Shown here in pieces: positions 11,738-23,000 of a stretch of DNA of 64,000 nt. This DNA comes from Brachionus manjavacas (taxonomy: Eukaryota > Rotifera > Eurotatoria > Ploima > Brachionidae). Each line of letters begins with the position of its first letter. The stretch's first letter is position 1. The notes below the pieces were generated by a model, which was not told where the DNA came from, did no database searches, and was given only the letters and a program-made list of their open reading frames with translations. The position numbers were made by a program, and so were the translations under genes. The stretch covers positions 124,001 through 188,000 of the forward strand of contig JAHQIY010000002.1 of NCBI GenBank assembly GCA_019054805.1, written 5' to 3'.

Positions 11738-13189
11738 AAGTGATCAATGCATTGACTTTAAATTTACTCTATTTTTTTTTTGACTCAAGGGTTTTTAATT
11801 TTTTTTTTATATAAAAGTTAATTTTACATTTTTGTGTACAAATTTTTATATTAATTTTATATCATTTTTGATTTGGAATATTACGAATAAAGAGTATGGT
11901 ATCAAATAAAAGCAATTGTGCTTGATTTTGGCAAAAATAAATAAAATTTACTGCGGTCCAGAAATATTAAATTTCCTGAATATAAATTAAATTTATTTAA
12001 TTTTCATAACTTGTAATACTTATGAAAACATTAAAAATCAAAATTAAATTTTCAGTTTACATCTCACAGTTAATGATCAATTCAAAGATTTTATGTTGAG
12101 ATCAAAAAAAAAGTTGAAATTAATCTAAAAAATTCTATTGTAACATACTTTAAATGTAATGAAAATTTATTTATTAAAAAAACTAAAAAAAGAAGTTTTA
12201 AAATTTTAAAAATCGATTTTTGTATTTAATTATTTTTTGTAAAGTTTATTTTATTTTATTTTAAATCATCTGGCCATGCTTCTTTTAGACGTTTTTGGAC
12301 TAAAAGTTTTTAATTATTGAAACAAAATTTAAGAGGGAATAATTAAGTAGTTAGACTAGGATAGGTAAGTTATCAAATAAAGCTTTCTTTATCCTCTTGA
12401 TTAAAAATGATTTTAATGTATTTCTGTTTGTGTTTCGAAAATCATTTTTCGAGAATGAGAAAATGAAATAAAAAAATTTAAGTGAAAAAAAAGATTTTTA
12501 AAATGCTAATAAAAAGACAATCATTCAAATTTCAAATCACTGCTTACTCTACCTTGTGCCGGTCCCAAGTCTAAATAAGCTTAAGATTAGCGATTTTTTA
12601 TGTAATTTTTTGGCCATAAAATCACTTGAGTCACGTACAAGATATCCTTTCTCCACGGCTTTCTGTTTAGAACTCATACGCACGTTCTCGATTGGGTTCT
12701 TGCTTAGATTTACTTTTTTATGCTCTTTCAATATTTTTCAATAATTTACACAAGGTGCTAAACTATCTCTAGTTCATGTTGCCTTGATACAGTCACTTAA
12801 TTGTAATTCAATTCAAAGCCAGTTAGTTTTTTTATTCATTTCCTGCTATACCAGTTCTAACATCATAAAAATCATCATCAACATTAGGTATGTCAGAATT
12901 ACTTTACATAATGGTATCAGACATCCAAACCGATACTTTAAAAAGTTTTGAAAAAAAAAATTTTATATTCAAAAAATGTTAGTATGTAGTTAATACTAAA
13001 AGTGTCGAAATAATAATTAAAAATAAAATTGCGATTGACTAGCTGAATGTTAAGTCTCTTTTCAAAGTATGAAAAAATATCAAGGTATCTAGTTTGATAC
13101 CTGATTTTAGTTTTGGTATTTTTTTCATAATACCTCCGATACTCGAGTTTTGCCTACCTTGAAAAATATCGATTCGGTAGCTAAGGATA
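11738..13189. other. Intergenic, no gene seen
   Basis: The 3' flank of the SHB-like gene includes AATAAA-like motifs near 11885. Short open frames on both strands at 12549-12744 show no family similarity, and I do not call them. The rest is AT-rich sequence. Confidence 0.5.
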
Positions 13190-13500
13190 AGAACCCTTTT
13201 TACTTACTGGAAAGAAGACTAACCGAGGACTTTTGGGCAATTTTGAAGGCATAAACGTATAAGAAAATATGGTGTGCTCAAAATTTGGATCAATTATCAA
13301 TCGAAAATCTTTTATCTATCGATCTTTGTCAAGTTCATATGTAAGTTTTCTTTTAACAGTTCTTTATTTGGCATTTATGTTTTGATTTTTAGTTAAAGTC
13401 CCCTCCGAATTCTCCTTATTTGAATCCTATTGAAATGGTTTGGAATAAGTTGATGGTAAATTTTTTTTTTTTGATACTCATTCCAAACCATTTAAGCTTT
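13190..13500 (+). pseudogene. Tc1/mariner transposase relic
   Basis: A frame-broken stretch encodes KSPPNSPYLNPIEMVWNKLM. This is the SPDLNPIExxW block around the last catalytic acidic residue of Tc1/mariner transposases (here E in PIE). Upstream remnants around 13200-13340 may belong to it, but a short intron-like or shifted segment separates them. The region also holds a perfect inverted repeat, AATGGTTTGGAAT against ATTCCAAACCATT. Both the transposase and the terminal repeats are decayed. Confidence 0.65.
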
Positions 13501-13768
13501 TTTTTGGAAACCTTTGCGACGTTTCTGTAAAAGGAAGTTGCAATTATCAAACTGTTAATTTATCTAAAAGGAAATAATAGCAAAATACAAGGAAAATTTT
13601 AAGATAAAATAAAAAATAAAAAAAATAGAATAAAAAATTATTATATTTCAAATTTGAAAAGTATATTTAATTAGTGAGGTATTTTGGCATTTAAGAGTTT
13701 TTTACCATTTAAGATTTAAATGGTAAAAATTGGTAAAAAATTTACGTAAAAAAAAGTAAAATTTTGTG

Positions 13769-14160
13769 GCAAATTGAAGTTTATGATCAAATGTAATTCA
13801 ATCAAAATTTTTAGTTTTTGATTTTAAAAAAAGTTATTGTTTATCAATTTTTTAAAAAATAAATTTTTAAACTTGATTAAACATGATTTGTTTAATCTTT
13901 AATTTGGAAGAAAATTATATGTTTTTTTTTCTGAAGTAAAATAAAAAACAATTAAATTTTTTTTAAATTTTGCATTTCAAAATTTAGCTTTGTTTCGCTG
14001 TAATATATTGTAATTAATATTGAAATAACATTTGAAGCTATAATGTGGATGCTTTAATATGGATTTTAAATTTGTCTTTAAAATTTTCAAATAAATATTT
14101 TATAAAAATCAATTAAAGATCAATTGAAAAGATAAGTTTTTTTTTATTAGAAATTCAATT
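13769..14160. repeat. Partial copy of the TTGAAGTTCATGATCA element
   Basis: It begins GCAAATTGAAGTTTATGATC and continues with interior sequence shared with 9759-10439, such as TTTAGCTTTGTTTCGCTGTA. The right terminal repeat is missing, so this copy is truncated. Confidence 0.5.
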
Positions 14161-14539
14161 GTTTTATAAAATTTTTCAAATTTTTTGAAAAATTATGAAA
14201 AATTGGTCGATTTTTAGGCCTTTTTGTTTTTACCTAAAAACACAAATCACTACTGTCAATATAATCAGTAGCAAACTTTGCTTGTTTAAAAACTTTTGAT
14301 AAAAGAACTAATCGAAATAGTGCTTCGAAAGAATTTAAATTTAAAGTAGGTGCAGAAATTATTTTATGTTTGCTTTTTGAAAGCAAACAGAATACTCTAA
14401 TAATTGTAGAATGAGTTGGAAGTCACAATTATGAAAAGCTTGTTACTGGAAGAATAGCAAGGATAGTTTTTTAATAGTTTATTGCAATAATGGATATAAT
14501 ATAAATATAATGTAATGTAATATAATGTCTATTAAAGGA

Positions 14540-14814
14540 TTTATTTATTTATTATTTATTTGTAAATCTGTACCGAGCTAATGGTCCTTCAGAATAGAAT
14601 ATAAATAAAAATATAAAGGATTGGGTTCGTTTCTTATAAATAGCATTGACATCTGTATCTCGTTAGAGATGATGAATATTCTAGAATAGAATTCCATTCT
14701 GATTCCAGAAGTATTGCGAGCCGTGTTAATTAATAACAGAGTCACGTATATAATACATATGATCTAAACACCAGTTGATCACCAAGTAAGTGAGTGCTAA
14801 AAGTGTGGGTAACA
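14540..14814 (-). repeat. Solo LTR, copy 3 (diverged)
   Basis: On the minus strand it starts TGTTACCCACAC. It keeps the order of motifs seen in the two other LTRs (CACTCACTTACTTGGTGATC, an ACGTGACTC-like motif, GGAATTCCATTCT-like sequence). It is the most diverged copy, and I could not fix its far end. Confidence 0.4.
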
Positions 14815-16068
14815 AGCTTTTTAGTCAAATACTCAAATTTTCTCCAAATTAACCAATTTTAATGGAGTGTATAAATTTAATAGCTAAAACTAGAGTTCTA
14901 AAATCATTGTAGAAAAACGCCTTGTTAGTTAGGAATTTAGCTTCTTTGTATAGTATTTTTATTTAGTGTAAAAATTTTTATGCTAGATCTTTTTTATTTT
15001 AATCGTTAGAGTTTTTTTATTCTAAGTTAATAGACTTCAATTTTACGTTTACGTTTTTTTACGTTTAATTCTAAGTTAATGAAGTTGTCTAATTTTTTTC
15101 TGCAATTATCTTATTATTTAAAATAGCTCGAAGTTTAAATTTAAATCCTGAATTCAAAATTATTATCAGGAAATTAAATTAAATTATTAAATTTTAATCT
15201 AAATTTTAAAAAAGAAGATAAGTTAAATTATTTATTTAAAAAGAGTTTGAATGTTAGACTGTTTTGTTTTAAATTTATTTGTGTATCAATTTCGAGCTAG
15301 CGCTGCTTTAGATTAAAAAAATCAAAAATGTGAAAATAAAATAATGAAAAAAATAAATGTTTAAATGCAGTTTAAGAAGGGAAATACATTTTGTAAATTG
15401 AATTCACGTCTTTTTCTTGTTTGTTAAATTAAGTCTTATTTTTTTCCACAATTAACTTTCATAGTCAAATATTCCATTTAATATCGACCGACAAAATTTC
15501 CATAATCTTTGGAAATAGATGGATTTCTCTAATATTCATTTTCCTTTATGTTATCCAATTTAAAATATTAAAATAATCCCTATTAAATAAGGCAAGCCTG
15601 CTCATTGAAGGCACTTAAACTCTCTTTTTAATGTTTTATTTTAATTTACAATTTATTCATTTTTTTCTTTTTCCTCATTTTTTTTTCATTACCCAAGAGG
15701 TGTTTTTTGAAATAAATAAATCTTTGAAGGAATTCGATAAAGTTAACTTTTTTACTTTCAAAAACCTTTTAAATTGCTAGAAAATTCGCCGACTTTATTC
15801 ACACTTGGATTTTTCAAATATTAAGATTAAGATTGCTAATTATTCACCATTTTTACATGATAAAATACCTTTATTTTCAAAAATTACTTTAATAAAACAG
15901 ATTTATTATTAAAATCAAGTTTGATGTTAATTTTCAACTAAATTAAGTTAAAACTAATCTTTTGCCTTACATTGCAAGACATTTTCTTTCTTCTTGATCT
16001 TGGTATACAATCAAATTTTAAACTTTATTATCATTAACGATGTTTTAAGCGATAAATAAAACACAATC
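14815..16068. other. Intergenic, no gene seen
   Basis: AT-rich sequence without coding signal, RNA gene or recognised repeat, up to the long duplication that begins at 16069. Confidence 0.5.
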
Positions 16069-16442
16069 CACACTATGATATGTCAGGTACCAAGAAGCTT
16101 GATGAACATATTACTACGAGTACTCAAATAATTTATTTCTAATGATTCACTCGATTAATCACTAATTACAGGGTAAAGTAATTTTTTTTAAATATTATTT
16201 TGCATCATATAGTAGAGCCAAAACTTCATCAATATATGATTATTTAAAAAAATGGATTTCGAATTTTATTTCAAAAAAAAATTATTTTTTAGAGTTTCTT
16301 TTGGGAAATTTTAATAAAATATTCATCATTTTTTGATAAATTGCTGTGAATTTCCAAAAATTATCTTGCTTAGACTCTTTTGGATATTTTTAAATTTGTT
16401 TCATAAATTCGAAAAAAATTTTTAAACACTCAAAAAAATCTA
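16069..16442. repeat. 374-bp direct repeat, left copy (candidate target-site duplication)
   Basis: The segment starting CACACTATGATATGTCAGGT and ending ACTCAAAAAAATCTA is repeated at 17115-17488. By eye there is a single mismatch (GGGTAAAG against GGCTAAAG) and no indel. The two copies exactly bracket a 5'-truncated LINE (16443-17114). The simplest reading is that this is the target-site duplication of that insertion. Confidence 0.85.
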
Positions 16443-17114
16443 GTAGTAGTAGTAGTAGTAATTATAATTGCTACGCTTTCGCGTTAAGTCCGGTTATATC
16501 CAGACCATAAGCAATAATTTAGTCTTTCAAAAGTATGTCTAAATTAGTTTTAAAAATGTTTGTTGATTTTGATTCTATAACTTTGTTTCCAAGCTGATTC
16601 CAATCATTGACTATTCTGTTGGTGAAAAAGTTGAATCTTGGTGCACAGTTTTTGACAATTTCTCTTCTTAATCTGTAGTTGTTGCCTCTTGTTTTATTTA
16701 CACCAAAAACCTTGTCTGGTTGTTTATACCAGTTGACTTGATCGTAATTATTGAGCAACTTAAACATTTGTATTAAATCACCTCTCTTTCTTCTTGTTTT
16801 AAGTGTTGTAAGTTTTAGCCTTCTAAGTCGTTCTGGATACTCTAGATTCGATAAACCTGAGATAGAACGCGTTGCTCTTCTCTGAACCTTTTCAAGCGCA
16901 TCAATGTCCTTCTTTAGGTATGGGTTCCATGCCGAAACAGCAAACTCTAAATGAGGCCGAACCAGACTCTTATACATCTTACAAATAACGTTCTCACTGC
17001 GATTACTCAAGCCATTTAAGACTAACCCCAAGATTCTATTCGCTCTTGAAGCCGACGTGCTGACCTGCTTACCCCATTTCATATCACTTGTCACCATTAC
17101 GCCCAAATCCCTTA
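16443..17114 (-). mobile_element. CR1-like LINE 3' part, young, 5'-truncated (family 2)
   Basis: The minus strand holds an uninterrupted frame (17106 to 16519, 195 codons) for the C-terminal part of a CR1/Nimbus-type polyprotein. Recognisable blocks are MGVMVTSDMKW, SLVRPHLEFAVSAWNPYLKK, DALEKVQRRATRS, RRKRGDLIQMFKLL and FFTNRIVNDWNQLGNKV. A short 3' UTR and a CTA-repeat tail follow (TAG repeats at 16443-16460 on the plus strand). The frame is intact and the flanking duplication nearly perfect, so the insertion is recent. The reverse transcriptase active site itself is missing. Confidence 0.88.
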
Positions 17115-17488
17115 CACACTATGATATGTCAGGTACCAAGAAGCTTGATGAACATATTACTACGAGTACTCAAATAATTTATTTCTAATGATTCACTCGA
17201 TTAATCACTAATTACAGGCTAAAGTAATTTTTTTTAAATATTATTTTGCATCATATAGTAGAGCCAAAACTTCATCAATATATGATTATTTAAAAAAATG
17301 GATTTCGAATTTTATTTCAAAAAAAAATTATTTTTTAGAGTTTCTTTTGGGAAATTTTAATAAAATATTCATCATTTTTTGATAAATTGCTGTGAATTTC
17401 CAAAAATTATCTTGCTTAGACTCTTTTGGATATTTTTAAATTTGTTTCATAAATTCGAAAAAAATTTTTAAACACTCAAAAAAATCTA
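17115..17488. repeat. 374-bp direct repeat, right copy
   Basis: This matches 16069-16442 at a constant offset of 1046 bp, with one mismatch seen. It is placed directly after the 5'-truncated end of the LINE. Confidence 0.85.
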
Positions 17489-18056
17489 ATTCACTTTTAA
17501 TTAAAAGTCCTTAAAATTTAATTTTAAAAAAATAAAAATAATGCATTTTTTCAAGCTTTTTTATTTTTTTTTCAGATTCTGTGAACTTTTTAATTAAGAA
17601 TAATTTTCAATCTCTTTAAAGAGTTTACAGAATTATTGTCATTGAATCTAGGCTGAAGATGTTTATAATTTTAATATTGATGAATAATTTATTCAATTTA
17701 TAACTCGATTAGCAATCATTCAACCACTTGAAATGAAATTTGGTTTTAAAATTGAAAGTCGAGCTTAGCTCTCATTATTTTTAGAATCTTAAGCTTGAAG
17801 CTGATAATTGTATTTATCTTTAATTCAAATATTCAATTTATTATCTTAAAGGCATACACATCATTCAATTCTTGTCTTTAAGCTGTTTAGTTTTTCATTC
17901 TTCAGGTAAAGTTGTACCAAACAAACACTCTTAAATTAAAATTTTATTATTTTATGATAATTTAAAGACAGAGCTAGACCTGAGAGAGTCTTCAAAAAGT
18001 TTATCTAATTACTTTCTTAAAATTTTCACTTACAACTAGAAATTTGTTTAAATAAA

Positions 18057-18619
18057 ATGAAAAAAATAATTTTACTGATTGTTTGTCTGATTGTCATCCT
18101 AGTGGCATATGTGATAGGTAATTCTGCTGAAAATGGTGACAATAATTATGCCTTTCAAATTTAGAGCCTGTCGATTCGCGTAGATCTGGCGGCCGGAGAA
18201 ATCGAAAAGAAAAGAAAGAAAAAAATGATGAAGACGATGACAATGAAGAGGAAGACATAACCAAAGATCGTATTTTATTTAAAATAATTAGATTTTTTTG
18301 TTTTATTTTATTTTAAGTTAAAAATCTTGAGCCAAACGCAACCATGTCCTGCTACCAGTGTTCATCTCCATCGTGCGCTCAGACTAAAATTGACTGTGAA
18401 CCGAGCCAAATATGCTGGAAGGGCAAAACAATCGAAGGCGAATACAAAGGCTGTGCTTCTCGTCTATGCATACCTGTTGATGATTATTCTAATTCAACCA
18501 TATTCGCATCTAATATTTGCTGTGTGTCAGACTATTGCAACTCAGCAAAGAAAATACACCATTTTTTGTCATTAATACCTTTTTTAAGTTTGTTCATTAA
18601 GTGTTTTTATTTTAAATAA
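18057..18619 (+). CDS. Ly6/uPAR (three-finger) domain protein, probably GPI-anchored
   Basis: Three exons, 18057-18117, 18165-18269 and 18318-18619, join in phase to 155 aa. Exon 1 encodes a signal peptide (MKKIILLIVCLIVILVAYVI). Exon 2 is a charged linker, basic then acidic (RRNRKEKKEKNDEDDDNEEE). Exon 3 has the Ly6/uPAR pattern: CYQC near the domain start, ten cysteines in all, and CCVSDYCN at the end. A hydrophobic C-terminus (FLSLIPFLSLF) suits a GPI-attachment signal. Such proteins act at the cell surface as receptor modulators or adhesion factors; a specific role cannot be read from the sequence. The introns are 47 and 48 bp. The charged linker between signal peptide and domain is unusual for the family. 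Confidence 0.85.
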
Positions 18620-20092
18620 ATTTTTAAAAACTTTTGTAAACACCTTAATCAGTTATATTTTAGCCCATCATTAATTGGTAATTTTCCTACTTAAACCCAT
18701 AGATAAAACATTCATCTATTTGCTCAAATAGGGTACGAAAAATATATATCTAAATATTAAGTGTATATTTGACAAGGATTTAATTTCTGTATGCTTTTTC
18801 TCATTCAATTCAGGTCTTTATGCCTATAGGGGAACTATGAATGAACCTAACATGACTAAAAAAAATTTCCGAAAATGTTTATTTTTGAATTTTATTTTGA
18901 CCGCTATCGGGTTACTGTTTTTTTAAAAAAAACTAGACAAAGAAGTAGGCGACCCAATATTTACACGTTCACATGCACCAAAATTTGATCTCTAATTGTC
19001 CAAAGATTACTAGTAAAATATTTTTTTTTTATAAGAAACGGGCTTAATTTTCTCAAAGTAAACTCATTTATTTTTTGTAAGACCCGATTAATGTCACTTG
19101 AAGTTTGAGCATTTAGTTAGCAGGTGGTCTTGCTTTATATTAGCTAAACAAAAAATAAAGATTTTATCTAAAAAAATCTGGAATTGATATCTAAACTAGA
19201 GAGCAAGTTTTTTTAGTTAAAAATATTTTTTTAATTTAAACAAAAATTAATTAAAAAATAAAAAAAATTAATAAATTAAATTGATAAAATTAATAAATAA
19301 ATAAGCAATGAAAATGTGTCTATTTTTTGTCATTATTTCAAATATTGTGAAAAATTTTGTTCAACATGTCATGATGAACTTTCTAAAATCTAATAATGAT
19401 AATATAAATTTTATGAATATTTAAGTGACTTTTAGTTAATGGGATCTTTCGAAAAATGCAAAATTAGACCCCATTAAATTGGTTCTCAGACTCCGAGGAT
19501 TACGAATCTAACAAAAAAATTTTATGTGAACTTTCATTTTATTAAAAATACGGAAATATCATTATCAACATTTTCTAATGAACTTCCAATCAACTAAAGT
19601 CGCCAAAATGATCTAATAAAATAGTTCTATTTTTTGATTTAATTTTCCTGCATGGTATTAGAAAAAAAATTAAGAGTAAAGTGTATTCATACTCAATCTG
19701 GCATTCTAGACATTCATTTAAGCTCAAAATTTAGAGAGATAAGATATTAAATGGCTTTAAAAGCTTCATTAGCATATTTTTTCTAGGTCCTTTGAAAAAT
19801 TCTTACGTATTTAAATATCAAAAATCCGTAAGCATTTACATTTGGAAAAACACGTAAGAAATCTCTTCGAAATTAAAAAGTGAATAATAGTTGTTAGTAA
19901 TTACAAGTAACCAGATTCAGTTGCTGTCACAAAGCCTCTATTTTCAGTTAACATGAGAAATAGCTCAAATTTACCTTTATCGGTTGATCATAAATATTTC
20001 AAAAATAATTTATTAAAATTTAAAACTGAAAATTGAGATATTACTTTATTAGTATGAAAATAAAATAGAATTAATTTTTCTACATTTTAGAA
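18620..20092. other. Intergenic between Ly6-type gene and myosin
   Basis: No coding signal is seen. Immediately before the myosin start codon is a strong acceptor-like TTTTCTACATTTTAG, ending two bases before the ATG. Either the 5' UTR contains an intron or the transcript is trans-spliced there. Confidence 0.5.
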
Positions 20093-23000
20093 ATGAATTC
20101 GTTCGAAGGACCGGAGTTTGGCGTGGGCGACTTCGTCCTCCTGGACAGCATAAACATAGACGAGTTTATGAAAAACTTAAAGCTAAGGTAGGACTCTGCG
20201 CTAGGCTACTCTGTGACTAGAAATTTTTTTGTCTTAGATATGAAAAGAACAAGATTTATTCTTATATTGGCGAAGTGGTAGTGTCGGTAAATCCGTACAA
20301 ACAATTGGACATTTTTGGCAATGACTATGTGCGACAATACAAGGGCAGGGAAATATTCGAACGGCCACCTCACATTTTTGCCATCGCCGAGTCCGCATAT
20401 AGAGTCATGAAGCGGCAAGTTAAAGACAGCTGTATTGTGATATCAGGCGAATCGGGCAGTGGCAAAACTGAAGCCTCCAAAATTATTCTAAAATACATAT
20501 CCGAGGTTACCAATGCTAGCGGTAAAAAAGACATTGAAAAGTAATAAAATTAAAAAATTTTTTTTTTTTATTAACATTTATTTAAGAGTCAAAAATATTC
20601 TTCTTCAATCAAACAATATCCTAGAGTGTTTCGGCAATGCAAGGACGAACCGAAATGACAACTCAAGCCGATTTGGCAAGTACATGGACATTGCATTTGA
20701 CTTTAAAGGCGATCCGGTGGGAGGAAAATTGGTCAACTATTTACTGGAAAAGTCGCGTGTTGTCTATCAGCAAAAAGGAGAGAGAAATTTTCATTCTTTT
20801 TACAGTCTTTTGTACGGAGCGTCAGACTCAGAGCTGTCCGAGTACAACCTCAAGGCTTCGGACTACAAAAAGTACTCTTATATCAACCAAGGGGGCGACA
20901 ATGCGTCCCAAGGAATGGATGACATACAAAATTATAAATTAGTCACCGAAGCAATGAGAATATCTAATTTTGAAAATGATTTAATAAAGACTATTTGGAG
21001 CATAGTAGCTTCGGTAATTCACCTGGGAAATCTAAAATTTGAATCAAATGAAAGAGATGTGAACAACAATCCGATAAGTGGGAAATTTGCGCACCATTCT
21101 CAGGCCAAAATTAGCAATGAATGCCTCAAAGAAATTCGAATAGTTTCCAAGCTTTTAAAGTTGGATGAGAACGATTTGACCAAAGCCCTGACAACTCGTT
21201 TAATCGCAAGTGGTTCAAGAGATCTGGTCACTACAAATCATTCGGTTTTGGAGGCCAACTATGCCAGAGATGCCTTAGCCAAAGCTGTTTATGAGCAGCT
21301 ATTTTCTTTTATATTCAAAAAAATTAATGAAATATTAGACGTCAAAAATACAGTCAATGCTGACCTAGGCTCTAAGGAAACAGTCATTGGCATTCTTGAT
21401 ATATATGGCTTCGAAATATTCGACACCAATGGGTAAATATCTATTTTTTTTGGTCAGCAATATTTTTTAGTAAATTGACTTTTTTATGGCTTTTAACAAA
21501 AAAAGAAATCTTTTAAAATCATAAAAAAGTTTGTTAGTAAGCATCGAGGTTTTAAAAGTGGCATGATTATAGTTAATCATTTATTGTTAGTTTTGTTTTT
21601 CAAAGTTTTTTTATTTATTTAACTATATTGAGTAAAAATAAAATGCAGACTGGAATGTAAATTCCAAAAATAAATCATTGTTAAATTGAATTTAAAGAGA
21701 TGGAAATTTTGAAATTTTTTTTAAAGCTATTTAATGTTAATATTTTACTGGTATTTTTAATTAGAAAAAATAATGTTTTTTTTTTTATTGCCTTTAAATT
21801 TAGCATAATTAAAAGAAAAAATATAAGTTAATTTTTCATTATCACTGGCCTAGATTTTTAGTATTCAAATTACAGTTGTAAACAAGAATTTTATTTCAAA
21901 AAGCGATTACTTTTACTTTTGTAAAAAGAAAGGAGATTTTAAAAATCAAAATTATTAAAAAAAAACATTTATTTCTTATTTTTTTATTTCTTTTTACCAA
22001 ACATCTCAATTATTCCTAAAAAGAAATTAAATATTCAAAGCAATTAAAATGCTAAAATCAGGGATACTATTGTGTTGATTTAGCTTGAAACTTTAAAAAA
22101 AATCAAAATTAATTATTTTATTGTGGCACATTAATTCAATTCTAATAACCATTTTCATATTTAATCAGAACTTTAAATAACTTATCCCAGGAAATATGAA
22201 CTGGTTAATGTGTTTTGATGAATGAAAATAAAACTTTCGCAATAAAATATTTTATTATTTTAACTAATTTTATTTATTCTTTATTACTGCACTTAAGTTT
22301 ACGAATCTGAACTTAACAAAAGAATAATACAATCATAGTGTCCCGCTTTTTTTTACAACAATTTACGTATAAAGTTAAAATTCTATATATTCAAGGTTAG
22401 CAGGCTATTGCCCTTATCTTTTTCAAGACTGATTAATACTTAATTAATTCAATTATTTTGAAATACAAAATTTTCTTTTTTAAAATAAAATTCAAATTTT
22501 ACTTTAAAAAAATATAAGAAATCTAATTTAAATTAAATTTTTTTCATTTAAATTTAAATTTTTGTAAAATAAATCAAATTTATCGAATAATTTACGTGCT
22601 CTTTTGTAAAATAAGTTAACAGTATTAAATACATACATTTTAAAATGATTTAAAGTTAAATTGATTTTTTCAACTAAAAAATTATTAATTAATTTTGGAA
22701 AAAAATAAGAAAATGTCATTTCGCCAAATTTTTTCTTTTGTATTTACCAAATTTAGCGAATTTCACGTAAAATCTGGTAAATTTATGATATTTTACTTTT
22801 GTAAATGACAAAGCTGAGTGAAAGAAGAGTGAGAGGGGACTTGATTGAAATGTACAAACTAGTGAATGGAATAGAAAAGGTAAGCTTGGTCAAGAATCTA
22901 GTGAATAAATCAGAAAACAAGGGATCAGCCGGGGCGTTAAGAAAAAATAGCATTTAAATGGCTTTAGATAAGTTCAATGGAATCGACTGCTACAGCTCTA

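Noticed and set aside
12549..12744. Overlapping 60-62-codon frames on both strands
   Set aside because: Neither shows family motifs or splice partners. I considered a Tc1 N-terminus but could find no helix-turn-helix pattern.
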